A stretch of 64,000 nt of DNA from Dactylosporangium aurantiacum (GTDB lineage: Bacteria; Actinomycetota; Actinomycetes; Mycobacteriales; Micromonosporaceae): contig NZ_JNYJ01000005.1 of NCBI RefSeq assembly GCF_000716715.1, positions 124,001 to 188,000 on the forward strand, in the 5' to 3' direction. The notes under the pieces are model-generated. The model made no database searches. It saw only the letters and a program-made list of their open reading frames with translations, and was not told the DNA's origin. Below, one piece after another: positions 1-7,821 of this stretch; the stretch's first letter is position 1; every line of letters begins with the position of its first letter. The translations under genes were made by a program, and so were the position numbers.

Positions 1-1
1 G

Positions 2-439
2 GCCGGGCTCGTGCTGACCCTGCCCGCGCTGTACAAGAGCCCGCTCGGCGTGCCCACCGCCTTCTACGCGGTGGTCTCGGTCGCGGTCATCGGCCTGTAC
101 CTGGCCTTCCTGATCCCGATCTACCTGCGGCTGAAGATGGGCGACCGGTTCGTGCCCGGGCCGTGGACGCTCGGCGCCAAGTACAAGGTGCTGGGCTGGA
201 TCGCGGTCATCGAGATCGCGGTCATCTCGGTCTACTTCGTGCTGCCGCTGTCGCCGGCCGCGATCCCCGGCAACAAGGACTTCTCCTGGCTCAACGTCAA
301 CTACGCACCGCTGGCGATCCTGCTGGTCATCGGCGGGGCCGCGCTGTGGTGGGTCCTGTCGGCGAAGCACTGGTTCAAGGGTCCGATCCGCACGATCGAC
401 GAAGCGATCGCGGAGGACACTGCCGCACCCGTCGAGTAG
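2..439 (+). CDS. APC-family amino acid/amine permease, C-terminal part (5' end outside window)
   Basis: The frame is already open at the window edge, so only about 145 C-terminal residues are visible. They contain three long hydrophobic spans separated by short charged loops (LRLKMGDRF, SAKHWFKGP) and end in a short acidic tail. This matches the last transmembrane helices of APC-superfamily amino acid permeases. The gene stops with TAG 61 bases before a GntR regulator and a gamma-glutamyl-ligase operon, so it probably imports the amine or amino acid which that operon consumes. Substrate is inferred from context only. A long perfect hairpin follows the stop codon. Confidence 0.8.
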   Translation, partial: AGLVLTLPALYKSPLGVPTAFYAVVSVAVIGLYLAFLIPIYLRLKMGDRFVPGPWTLGAKYKVLGWIAVIEIAVISVYFVLPLSPAAIPGNKDFSWLNVNYAPLAILLVIGGAALWWVLSAKHWFKGPIRTIDEAIAEDTAAPVE

Positions 440-447
440 GGAATGAT

Positions 448-485
448 GTGGTCGCAGGCGGCGCGCGAACGCCGCCTGCGACCAC
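448..485 (+). terminator. 16-bp perfect hairpin between permease and GntR gene
   Basis: Arms 448-463 and 470-485 are perfectly complementary around a 6-base loop. No T-run follows; instead the ribosome binding site GAGGAGGG of the regulator comes directly after the right arm. It may terminate or attenuate the permease transcript, or stabilise its 3' end. Confidence 0.6.
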
Positions 486-500
486 GACCGAGGAGGGCGG

Positions 501-1244
501 ATGCCGGTGGCCACTGAGCCCCTGTCGGGTGTGCCGATGTGGCGACCGGTGCGGGGTGGCAACGCGTTCGAGATCACCGTGGCCCGGCTGGCCCAGGCGA
601 TCCGGTTGGGTCTGGTGCCGGTCGGCGAGCGTCTTCCCCCGGAGCGCGAGCTGGCCGAGCGCCTCCAGGTGAGCCGGGTGACCCTGCGGGAGGCCATCGC
701 GGCGCTGCGCGAGGCCGGCTTCCTCGAGTCGCGGCGCGGGCGCTCCGGCGGCACGTTCGTGGTGCGCTCCACCGGCGACGCGCACGCCGACGCCGCCGAG
801 CAGGACGCCGCCGCACTGGCCCGCGAGATGGGCGACACGCTGCACGACGCCCTCGACTTCCGCCGGGTGCTGGAGCCCGGCGCCGCCGCGCTGGCCGCGA
901 CCCGCGCCCTGTCCGCCGCCGACCGCGCGCACCTCGTCGCCTGCCTGGCCGCGGCCCGGACCAGGGACCCGCGGACCCGGCGGGTCAACGACTCCCGGCT
1001 GCACCTGGCGATCGCCGCGGCGAGCGGCTCGACGTCCGTGGCCGCCTCGATCGCCGACGTACAGCTGCGCCTGGACCGGCTGCTCGCCGCGATCCCGGTG
1101 CTGCGCCGCAACCTGGACCACTCCGACGCCCAGCACGAGCGGGTCGTCGAGGCCATCCTCGCCGGCGACCCCGTGGTGGCGCGCACCGAGATGGAAGAGC
1201 ACTGCGACGCGACCGCCGCACTGTTGCGCGGCCTGCTCGGATGA
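501..1244 (+). CDS. GntR-family transcriptional regulator (FadR/FCD subfamily)
   Basis: A 247-residue protein with an N-terminal winged helix (about residues 15-85; signature LPPERELAERLQVSRVTLRE) and an alpha-helical C-terminal FCD effector domain. The FCD part keeps spaced histidines (SRLHLAI, DAQHERVV, EEHCDA) of the type that bind a metal and a small carboxylate ligand. The ATG start has a strong GAGGAGGG ribosome site. It lies between the permease and the glutamine-synthetase-like gene on the same strand, so it is the likely local regulator, probably relieved by the imported substrate or a pathway intermediate. The ligand is unknown. Confidence 0.9.
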   Translation: MPVATEPLSGVPMWRPVRGGNAFEITVARLAQAIRLGLVPVGERLPPERELAERLQVSRVTLREAIAALREAGFLESRRGRSGGTFVVRSTGDAHADAAEQDAAALAREMGDTLHDALDFRRVLEPGAAALAATRALSAADRAHLVACLAAARTRDPRTRRVNDSRLHLAIAAASGSTSVAASIADVQLRLDRLLAAIPVLRRNLDHSDAQHERVVEAILAGDPVVARTEMEEHCDATAALLRGLLG

Positions 1245-1250
1245 GTTTAT

Positions 1251-1266
1251 GGTTTGTTTCTAGACC
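1251..1266 (+). promoter_or_regulatory. Possible GntR operator upstream of the glnA4-like gene
   Basis: The short, unusually AT-rich gap between the regulator and the next gene contains GGTTT-6 bp-AGACC, an imperfect dyad resembling FadR-type GGT/ACC half sites. It sits 15-30 bases before the ATG, where binding would block transcription. Proposed from position and symmetry only. Confidence 0.4.
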
Positions 1267-1281
1267 TTTAGGGGTGGATCG

Positions 1282-2607
1282 ATGCTGACGCTCGAGCAGT
1301 TGCGCGTCGCCGTGGCCGAACGCGAGATCGACACCGTCGTCGTGGCGATCACCGACATGCAGGGCCGGTTGCAGGGCAAGCGGTTCCACGCCCCGCACTT
1401 CCTCGCCGAGGTCGTCGCGCACGGCACCGAGGGGTGCAACTACCTGCTCGCCGTCGACGTCGACATGAACACCGTCGACGGCTACGCGATGTCGTCCTGG
1501 TCCAGCGGCTACGGCGACTTCGCGATGATCCCCGACTTCAGCACCCTGCGGCGCATCCCGTGGCAGCCCGGCACCGCACTCGTCCTGGCCGACCTGCGCT
1601 GGCTCGACGGCCAGTCGCCCGTCGCCGCGTCGCCCCGGCAGATCCTGCAGGCGCAGCTGGCCGCGCTCGCCGAGCGGGGCCTGACCGCATACACGGGCAC
1701 CGAGCTGGAGTTCGTCGCGTACCGCGACACCTACGAGGAGGCCTACGCCAAGGGGTACCGCGGCCTCACCCCCGCCAACGTCTTCAACGCCGACTACTCA
1801 CTCCTGCAGACCGCCCGGATCGAGCCGCTGCTGCGCCGCATCCGCAACGACATGGCCGGCGCCGGCCTGGTCCCGGAGAGCGCGAAGGGCGAGTGCAACC
1901 TCGGCCAGCACGAGATCGCCTTCCGCTACGACGAGGCGCTGCGCAACGCCGACGGGCACGTGCTGTACAAGAACGGCGCCAAGGAGATCGCGGCGCTGGA
2001 AGGCATGTCCATCACCTTCATGGCCAAGCCGAACGCGCGCGAGGGCAACTCCTGCCACATCCACTTCTCGCTGCGGCGGGACGGGCAGCGGGTCGACGAG
2101 CCAACCTTCCACCACGCCATGGCCGGCCTGCTGGCCACCATGCGCGAGTTCACCCTCATGTACGCGCCGAACATCAACTCCTACAAGCGCTACCAGGCCG
2201 GCTCGTTCGCGCCGACCGCCGTGCGCTGGGGCAACGACAACCGCACCTGCGCCCTGCGGGTCGTCGGCCACGGCCCGTCGCTGCGGGTCGAGAACCGGGT
2301 CCCCGGCGCCGACGTCAACCCCTACCTGGCGATCGCCGCGATGACCGCCGGGGCCCTGCACGGCATCCGCAACGAGCTGCCCCTCGAGGACATCTACACC
2401 GGCAACGCCTACCAGGACGACAGCGCGCCGCGGGTGCCCTCCACCCTGCGCGAGGCGCTCACCCTCTGGGAGGGAAGCGACCTGGCCCGCGCCGCGTTCG
2501 GCGAGGACGTCGTCGCCCATTACGCCAACAACGCCCGGGTCGAGCTGGCAGCGTTTGACGCGGCGGTCACCGACTGGGAGCTCCAGCGCGGCTTCGAAAG
2601 GCTGTAA
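1282..2607 (+). CDS. glnA4: Glutamine synthetase-like gamma-glutamyl-amine ligase (GlnA4 type)
   Basis: A 441-residue protein with the two-part glutamine synthetase fold: an N-terminal beta-grasp region and a C-terminal catalytic barrel. It keeps glutamate-rich metal and ATP sites (TGTELEFV), the NSCHIHFSL loop and the RVENRVPGADVNPYLAIAA segment. It lacks the regulatory tail of GlnA. Enzymes of this group ATP-dependently couple glutamate to a primary amine such as ethanolamine or a polyamine. The following aldehyde dehydrogenase, SDR and gamma-glutamyl hydrolase fit that route and match the glnA4 neighbourhood of mycobacteria. The exact amine cannot be read from sequence. TAA stop lies 4 bases before the next ATG. 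Confidence 0.82.
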   Translation: MLTLEQLRVAVAEREIDTVVVAITDMQGRLQGKRFHAPHFLAEVVAHGTEGCNYLLAVDVDMNTVDGYAMSSWSSGYGDFAMIPDFSTLRRIPWQPGTALVLADLRWLDGQSPVAASPRQILQAQLAALAERGLTAYTGTELEFVAYRDTYEEAYAKGYRGLTPANVFNADYSLLQTARIEPLLRRIRNDMAGAGLVPESAKGECNLGQHEIAFRYDEALRNADGHVLYKNGAKEIAALEGMSITFMAKPNAREGNSCHIHFSLRRDGQRVDEPTFHHAMAGLLATMREFTLMYAPNINSYKRYQAGSFAPTAVRWGNDNRTCALRVVGHGPSLRVENRVPGADVNPYLAIAAMTAGALHGIRNELPLEDIYTGNAYQDDSAPRVPSTLREALTLWEGSDLARAAFGEDVVAHYANNARVELAAFDAAVTDWELQRGFERL

Positions 2608-2611
2608 CCAC

Positions 2612-3961
2612 ATGCATGACGTCATCTCGCCGGTGACCGAACAGGTCGTCGCCACGGTGCCATCGTCGAGCGTCGAGGAGACCGACGCGGCCATCGCGCG
2701 GGCGCACGAGGCGTTCCGGACCTGGCGGGCGGTGGCCCCCGGCGACCGGGCCCGGCTGCTGCGCCGCTTCGCCGCGCTGGTCGACGAGCACAACGAGGAG
2801 CTCGCCCAGCTGGAGGTCCGCAACAGCGGGCACACCATCGGCAACGCCCGGTGGGAGGCCGGCAACGTCCGCGACGTGCTCAACTACTACGCCGGGGCGC
2901 CCGAGCGGCTCAGCGGCCGGCAGATCCCCGTCGCCGGCGGCATGGACGTCACGTTCTACGAGCCCCTGGGCGTCGTCGGCGTCATCGTGCCGTGGAACTT
3001 CCCGATGCCGATCGCCGGCTGGGGCTTCGCACCCGCGCTCGCCGCCGGCAACACCGTTGTCCTCAAGCCCGCCGAGCTGACCCCGCTGACCGCCATTCGC
3101 CTGGGCGAGCTGGCGCTGGACGCCGGGCTGCCCGAGGGCGTGTTCACCGTGCTGCCCGGCAAGGGCTCCGTCGTCGGCGAGCGGTTCGTCACCCACCCGC
3201 TGGTGCGCAAGGTCTGCTTCACCGGCTCCACCGAGGTCGGCAAGCGCATCATGGCCGGCTGCGCCGAGCAGGTGAAGCGGGTGACCCTCGAGCTGGGCGG
3301 CAAGAGCGCCAACATCGTCTTCGCCGACGCCGACCTGGCCAGGGCCGCCGCGGGCGCGCCCGGCGCGGTGTTCGACAACGCCGGCCAGGACTGCTGCGCC
3401 CGGTCCCGCCTGCTGGTCCAGTCCAGCGTGTACGACAGGTTCATGGGCCTGCTGGAGGAGGCGGTCAAGGCGTTCCGCTGCGAGGACCCGGCCCTGGAGA
3501 GCGCGCAGATGGGCCCGCTGATCTCCGCCGGCCAGCTCTCCTCGGTGCGCTCCTACGTGGACCAGCCCTTGTTCGCCGGCAGCGCGCCCGACGGCCCCGG
3601 CTACTGGATGGCGCCGACCGTGATCGAGGCGTCGTCGGTCCAGGACCGGCACTGGCGCGAGGAGATCTTCGGCCCGGTGCTGTCGGTGCTGCGCTTCGAC
3701 GACGAGGCCGACGCGATCCGCCTCGCCAACGACACCGAGTACGGGCTGTCCGGCTCCATCTGGACCGGCGACCTCGGCCGCGGCATCCGCGTCGCCCGGG
3801 GTGTCGAGGCCGGCAACCTCAGCGTCAACTCGAACTCCTCGGTGCGGTACTGGACGCCCTTCGGCGGCGTGAAGCAGTCCGGCCTCGGCCGCGAGCTCGG
3901 CCCGGACGCGCTCGCCGCGTTCAGCGAAGTCAAGAACGTCTTCTTCAGCACGGAGGTCTAA
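2612..3961 (+). CDS. NAD(P)-dependent aldehyde dehydrogenase
   Basis: A 449-residue ALDH-superfamily protein. It has the PWNFPM cofactor-binding motif, the general-base glutamate in VTLELGGKSAN (Glu227) and the catalytic cysteine in GQDCCA (Cys261). I chose ATG 2612, just after the ligase stop; an upstream in-frame start at 2555 would overlap that gene by 53 bases and add non-conserved residues. In this operon it probably oxidises the gamma-glutamyl aldehyde made from the glutamylated amine or amino alcohol to the acid. Its family is certain; its substrate is inferred from neighbours. At 449 residues it is slightly shorter than the usual 480-500. Confidence 0.93.
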   Translation: MHDVISPVTEQVVATVPSSSVEETDAAIARAHEAFRTWRAVAPGDRARLLRRFAALVDEHNEELAQLEVRNSGHTIGNARWEAGNVRDVLNYYAGAPERLSGRQIPVAGGMDVTFYEPLGVVGVIVPWNFPMPIAGWGFAPALAAGNTVVLKPAELTPLTAIRLGELALDAGLPEGVFTVLPGKGSVVGERFVTHPLVRKVCFTGSTEVGKRIMAGCAEQVKRVTLELGGKSANIVFADADLARAAAGAPGAVFDNAGQDCCARSRLLVQSSVYDRFMGLLEEAVKAFRCEDPALESAQMGPLISAGQLSSVRSYVDQPLFAGSAPDGPGYWMAPTVIEASSVQDRHWREEIFGPVLSVLRFDDEADAIRLANDTEYGLSGSIWTGDLGRGIRVARGVEAGNLSVNSNSSVRYWTPFGGVKQSGLGRELGPDALAAFSEVKNVFFSTEV

Positions 3962-4729
3962 GTGCAGGCTCGTCTCCAGGACCGGGTCGCGGTCATCACC
4001 GGCGCCGGCAGCGGCATCGGGCTCGCCACGGCGCGCAGGTTCGCGTCCGAGGGCGCGAAGGTCGTCGCGGTCGACCTGAACCCCGACGCGGGCAAGGCCG
4101 CCGCCGAGGAGGTGGGCGGCGAGTTCGTGGCCGCCGACGTCGCCGACGAACAGGCCGTCAAGGCTCTCTTCGACGGGGTCGCCGAACGGTACGGCCGGGT
4201 CGACATCGCGTTCAACAACGCCGGCATCTCCCCGCCCGACGACGACTCGATCCTCGACACCGGCCTCGAGGCCTGGGAGCGGGTGCTGAAGGTCAACACG
4301 ACCAGCGTGTACTTCTGCTGCAAGTACGCCATCCCGCACATGCGCGCCCAGGGCAAGGGCTCGATCATCAACACCGCGAGCTTCGTGGCGCTGCTGGGCG
4401 CGGCGACCTCGCAGATCGCCTACACCGCCAGCAAGGGCGCGGTGCTGTCCATGACCCGCGAGCTGGGCGTCCAGTTCGCCCGCGAAGGCATCCGGGTCAA
4501 CGCGCTGTGCCCCGGGCCGATCGCCACCCCGCTGCTCATGGAGCTGTTCGCCAAGGACCCCGAGCGGGCCGCGCGGCGCCTCGTGCACGTGCCGATGGGC
4601 CGGTTCGGCGAGCCCGAGGAGATCGCCGGCGCGGTCGCGTTCCTCGCCAGCGACGACGCCTCGTTCATCACCGCCTCCACGTTCGTCGTGGACGGCGGCA
4701 TCACCGGCGCGTACGTCACCCCGCTGTGA
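3962..4729 (+). CDS. Short-chain dehydrogenase/reductase
   Basis: A classical 255-residue SDR. It has the glycine-rich nucleotide motif TGAGSGIG near the N terminus, an acidic residue after strand 2 (VVAVDLN) suggesting NAD rather than NADP, the NNAG motif and the catalytic YTASK (Tyr154, Lys158). The GTG start follows the ALDH stop codon with no gap, so translation is probably coupled. If the substrate is a gamma-glutamylated amino alcohol, this enzyme could make the aldehyde used by the ALDH; that is an inference from operon logic. Confidence 0.92.
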   Translation: MQARLQDRVAVITGAGSGIGLATARRFASEGAKVVAVDLNPDAGKAAAEEVGGEFVAADVADEQAVKALFDGVAERYGRVDIAFNNAGISPPDDDSILDTGLEAWERVLKVNTTSVYFCCKYAIPHMRAQGKGSIINTASFVALLGAATSQIAYTASKGAVLSMTRELGVQFAREGIRVNALCPGPIATPLLMELFAKDPERAARRLVHVPMGRFGEPEEIAGAVAFLASDDASFITASTFVVDGGITGAYVTPL

Positions 4730-5412
4730 CCCCCGTCGTCGGTATCACCGCGTACGTCGAGCCGGCCCGCTGGGGCGTCTGGGACACCCGGGCCGTGCTC
4801 GTCCCGGAGGGGTACGTGCGGATGGTGCGGGAGGCGGGCGCCCGGCCGGTCGTGCTGCCGCCGTCCCCGGACGACGCCACCGACCTGGTCCGCCGCCTCG
4901 ACGGCCTGGTCCTGGCCGGGGGCGCCGACATCGAGCCGGCGCACTACGGCGCGCCGGCCCACCCGCGGACCATGACCCGGCCGGACCGCGACAGCGGCGA
5001 GCTCGCCGTGCTCGCCGCCGCGCTCGACGCCGACCTGCCGGTGCTGGGCGTCTGCCGCGGCATGGAGCTGCTCGCCGTGGCCTGCGGCGGCACGCTCACC
5101 CAGCACCTGCCCGACGTGCTGGGCAACGAGCGGCACCAGCCGGCCCCCGGGGTCTACGGCGCCCACCCGGCCCGCTTCGCGCCCGGCTCCCGGGCCGCCG
5201 AGATCTTCGGCCCGGTGGCGGAGATCAACTCGTACCATCACCAGGCGGTCGACGACCCGGGCACGCTGACCGTGACCGGCTGGGCCGACGACGACGTCAT
5301 CGAGGCCGTCGAGCTTCCGGCGCGCCGCTTCGTGCTCGGGGTGCAGTGGCACCCGGAGGAGGCCGCGGACGTCCGGCCGTTCGCCGCGCTCGTGCGGGCC
5401 GTTTCTGGGTAG
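4726..5412 (+). CDS. PuuD-like gamma-glutamyl hydrolase (class I glutamine amidotransferase fold), copy 1
   Basis: A 228-residue peptidase-C26-type protein. Its nucleophile elbow is GVCRGME (Cys110) and its His/Glu pair lies in WHPEE (His209, Glu211). The GTG start overlaps the SDR stop (GTGA). PuuD-type enzymes release glutamate from gamma-glutamyl-GABA-like products, the last step of the pathway begun by the ligase. The TAG stop is also the first half of the TAGGTT promoter hexamer of the next gene. A second hydrolase of this family lies at 6320. Confidence 0.88.
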   Translation: MTPVVGITAYVEPARWGVWDTRAVLVPEGYVRMVREAGARPVVLPPSPDDATDLVRRLDGLVLAGGADIEPAHYGAPAHPRTMTRPDRDSGELAVLAAALDADLPVLGVCRGMELLAVACGGTLTQHLPDVLGNERHQPAPGVYGAHPARFAPGSRAAEIFGPVAEINSYHHQAVDDPGTLTVTGWADDDVIEAVELPARRFVLGVQWHPEEAADVRPFAALVRAVSG

Positions 5413-5415
5413 GTT
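5410..5415 (+). promoter_or_regulatory. -10 hexamer TAGGTT, leaderless start of the LLM gene
   Basis: Six bases separate the hexamer from ATG 5422. Its first three bases are the stop codon of the PuuD-like gene. Confidence 0.65.
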
Positions 5416-5421
5416 GGGCGC

Positions 5422-6315
5422 ATGCGCGTCGGTTTCGGTTTGCCGGTGTCGGGGTCGTGGGCCGCACCGGACATCCTCGCGGAGGTCGCCGTCGAGGCGG
5501 AGCGGCTCGGCTACGACTCGGTGTGGACCTTCCAGCGCCTGCTGTCCGCCGACGCCCCGGTGTACCGCAGCGTCCTGGACCCGATCGTCGCGCTGGCCTT
5601 CGCCGCCGCGCGCACCAGCCGCATCCGGCTCGGCGTCGCCGTGATCAACCTGCCGTTCGTGTCGCCGGTGGTGCTCGCCAAGCAGGTGTCGAGCCTCGAC
5701 GTGCTCAGCGGCGGCCGGGTCGACCTCGGCCTGGGCGGCGGCTGGTCACCGGACGAGTTCACCGCGACCGGCGCCTCCAGCGCCCACCGGGCCCGGCGGA
5801 CCCGCGAGTACGTGGCGGTGCTGCGGGCGTTGTGGTCGGGCGAGGCGACCCACGACGGCGAGTTCTACACCGTGCCGCCGAGCCGCATGGAGCCCCGGCC
5901 GGTGCAGCGCCCCGGGGTGCCCATCCTGCTCGGCGGCGCCGTCCCGGCCGCGATCCGGCGCGCCGGCGAGATCGGCGACGGCTGGGTCAGCCGGTCCGCC
6001 ACCGACCTGGCCGCCATCGCCGCCGACGTCGCGCTGGTGCGGCAGGGTGCGGAGTCCTCCGGCCGCCCGTCACCCCGGATCGTCTGCCGGGGTGTGGTGC
6101 GGCTCACCGGCGAGGAGCTGCCCGCCGCCGGCCGCCCGCCGCTGGCCGGCAGCTACGAGCAGATCCGCGAGGGCACCGCCTGGCTGGCCACGCAGGGCGT
6201 CACCGAGGTCTTCTACGACCTCAACTGGGATCCCGTCGCCGGCCTGGAGCCGGTCGCCGCCCGGGAACGGGCGCTGGAGATCCTGCACAACCTGGCACCG
6301 GTGGGTCTAGGTTGA
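5422..6315 (+). CDS. LLM-class (probably F420-dependent) oxidoreductase
   Basis: A 297-residue luciferase-like monooxygenase-fold protein: VSVEAERLGYDSVW-type opening, the IRLGVAVINLPF strand, LDVLSGGRVDLGLGGGW, and a C-terminal NLNWDP-like end. The family uses F420 or FMN to move hydride to small organic substrates. It has its own promoter and sits between the two PuuD-like hydrolases, so a role in the same amine pathway is possible but unproven. Substrate unknown. Confidence 0.85.
   Translation: MRVGFGLPVSGSWAAPDILAEVAVEAERLGYDSVWTFQRLLSADAPVYRSVLDPIVALAFAAARTSRIRLGVAVINLPFVSPVVLAKQVSSLDVLSGGRVDLGLGGGWSPDEFTATGASSAHRARRTREYVAVLRALWSGEATHDGEFYTVPPSRMEPRPVQRPGVPILLGGAVPAAIRRAGEIGDGWVSRSATDLAAIAADVALVRQGAESSGRPSPRIVCRGVVRLTGEELPAAGRPPLAGSYEQIREGTAWLATQGVTEVFYDLNWDPVAGLEPVAARERALEILHNLAPVGLG
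6308..6313 (+). promoter_or_regulatory. -10 hexamer TAGGTT, leaderless start of second PuuD-like gene
   Basis: It lies inside the last codons of the LLM gene, six bases before ATG 6320, a spacing that recurs throughout this window. Confidence 0.65.
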
Positions 6316-6319
6316 TGGC

Positions 6320-7039
6320 ATGTCGCGACCGGTGATCGGCCTGACCACCTACGCCGAGGAGACCCGCTTCGGGCTCAACGACACCTTCTCGGCCGTGCTC
6401 CCGCTGTCCTACGTGCACGCGGTGCACGCCTCCGGCGGCCGGGCGGTCCTGGTGACCCCCGACGACCCCGACATCGACGTCCTCGACGGGCTCGACGGGA
6501 TCATGTTCACCGGCGGCTCCGACGTGAACCCCGACCTGTACGGCGAGCCGCCCCACGCCACGACCAAGGTCAAGCCCGAGCGCGACGCCGCCGAGCTGCT
6601 GCTCATGCGCGCCGCACTGGCCCAGGACCTGCCGCTGCTGGGCATCTGCCGGGGCATGCAGCTCATGTGCGTCGCCTACGGCGGCCGCCTCCACCAGCAC
6701 CTGCCCGACGTCCTGGGGCATCACGACCACCGCCCCGTCAGCGGCCCGAAGTTCGGCGAGCACCCGGTCGTGCTGACCGCCGGCACCCTCGCCGCCAAGA
6801 TCCTCGGCGCGGCGGTCACCGTCAACTCGTTCCACCACCAGGGGTGCGCCGACCCGGGCTCGCTCGTGCCGACCGGCTGGTGCCCCGACGACAACCTCAT
6901 CGAGGTCGTCGAGGACCCGTCGAAGTCCTTCGCCCTGGGCGTGCAGTGGCACCCCGAGGACACCACCGACTTCCGGGTGTTCGCCGCCTTCATCGAGGCC
7001 GCCCGCGCCCGCCGCGCCTCTGTGGCCATAAGGCCATAA
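6320..7039 (+). CDS. PuuD-like gamma-glutamyl hydrolase, copy 2
   Basis: A 239-residue class I amidotransferase-fold hydrolase with Cys110 in GICRGMQ, and His211 and Glu213 in WHPED. It is a clear but diverged relative of the copy at 4726 (shared PVxGITxY opening, the GGADIxP/GGSDVNP loop and the QHLPDVLG segment). Two hydrolases in one cluster suggest two gamma-glutamyl products or stereochemical variants, or simple redundancy. It ends in TAA within an AT-rich stretch before the Uma2 gene. Confidence 0.86.
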   Translation: MSRPVIGLTTYAEETRFGLNDTFSAVLPLSYVHAVHASGGRAVLVTPDDPDIDVLDGLDGIMFTGGSDVNPDLYGEPPHATTKVKPERDAAELLLMRAALAQDLPLLGICRGMQLMCVAYGGRLHQHLPDVLGHHDHRPVSGPKFGEHPVVLTAGTLAAKILGAAVTVNSFHHQGCADPGSLVPTGWCPDDNLIEVVEDPSKSFALGVQWHPEDTTDFRVFAAFIEAARARRASVAIRP

Positions 7040-7045
7040 GCAAGC

Positions 7046-7051
7046 TATGCT
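7046..7051 (+). promoter_or_regulatory. -10 hexamer TATGCT for the Uma2 gene
   Basis: Six bases separate it from GTG 7058. This supports GTG 7058 over the in-frame ATGs at 7067 and 7073. Confidence 0.6.
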
Positions 7052-7057
7052 CTCCTT

Positions 7058-7600
7058 GTGACGGTGATGGACATGCTCATCCAGATTCCTGAGGATGCCT
7101 CGGATGGCGTCTTCACAGTGCAGGACCTCTTGCAGCTGCCCGAAACCGACCGCTACCAGTTGGAACTGCACGAGGGAGTCATTCGAGTCGTGCCGCCGCC
7201 GAAGCCGGAGGCCAACGACGTTCAGCTCGATCTTGCGTTCTACTTTCGTGCACGAGGGCGCAAGGTTTACACCGAAATGGGCGTCAAGTTCAACGACCAC
7301 AGCTATCGGATACCGGATGTGACGGTGCTGCGGCCCGGCTGTACGGCGACGACGGAAGCGGTGCAGTCGCCGGACATCGTCGACCTGCTCGTCGAGGTCG
7401 TATCGCCGACCTCGGTCGACGAGGACAGGCTCGTCAAGGCGAAGGTCTACGCCAGCGCGGGGATTCCGCAGTATTGGCGGGTCGAACCCACCGTTACGGG
7501 CTATGTGGTCGTCCAGGGCCTCTTGCAAGACGGACGCTACGTGCCGGTCGGTGAGGTGGCGCTGGTCGAGCTACTCGCCGGTGGCGGCGGCCTCGGTTGA
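7058..7600 (+). CDS. Uma2-family (DUF820) PD-(D/E)XK nuclease-fold protein
   Basis: A 180-residue protein with the core of Uma2 proteins: LELHEGVIRVVP strand, YRIPDVTVL carrying the metal-binding aspartate, then LLVEVVSP and the helix with the active-site lysine (RLVKAKVYASAGIPQYW). The fold is that of a restriction-type endonuclease, but the biological role of the family is not established. Its codons are visibly less GC-biased than those of its neighbours, which could mean recent acquisition. Its last 30 bases overlap the convergent small gene at 7571. Confidence 0.85.
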   Translation: MTVMDMLIQIPEDASDGVFTVQDLLQLPETDRYQLELHEGVIRVVPPPKPEANDVQLDLAFYFRARGRKVYTEMGVKFNDHSYRIPDVTVLRPGCTATTEAVQSPDIVDLLVEVVSPTSVDEDRLVKAKVYASAGIPQYWRVEPTVTGYVVVQGLLQDGRYVPVGEVALVELLAGGGGLG

Positions 7601-7768
7601 GGTGCGGTGGTCGATGCGCAGGTCGGGGGACGACTCGCGGTAGTGCTCGCGGTCGTCGGAGTCCTGCAGGAGCGCCTCCGCCTGGGCCTTCGGATCGTCG
7701 CTGCCGGCGGTCAGCTCCTCGGGCAGGAGCTCCTCGGCGCGGCTGCTGACGCGGTCGTCGTCGATCAT
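7571..7768 (-). CDS. Small acidic conserved hypothetical protein
   Basis: A 65-residue, highly charged protein with no hydrophobic segment ([24 protein letters not shown]). I believe similar short proteins occur in other actinobacteria, but I cannot check this. It is divergent from the methionine aminopeptidase gene and overlaps the end of Uma2 by 30 bases. No function is proposed. The skewed composition and third-position G/C are consistent with real coding. Confidence 0.6.
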   Translation of the reverse strand: MIDDDRVSSRAEELLPEELTAGSDDPKAQAEALLQDSDDREHYRESSPDLRIDHRTSTEAAATGE

Positions 7769-7808
7769 GCCCAGGGGGTTACCCAGACCATGCCGGGTTG
7801 ATGCGCGT

Positions 7809-7814
7809 TAGGCT
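7809..7814 (+). promoter_or_regulatory. -10 hexamer TAGGCT for map
   Basis: Seven bases before ATG 7822. It decides that start over the in-frame ATG at 7801, which lies upstream of the hexamer. Confidence 0.65.
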
Positions 7815-7821
7815 TTTCGGC

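Noticed and set aside
2567..4588. 673-codon minus-strand open frame over the ALDH and SDR genes
   Set aside because: Shadow of GC-rich coding DNA; no start context or motifs.
2851..4725. Open frame fused in front of the PuuD-like hydrolase
   Set aside because: Its Arg-rich translation covers the certain ALDH and SDR genes in another frame; only the part from GTG 4726 is real.
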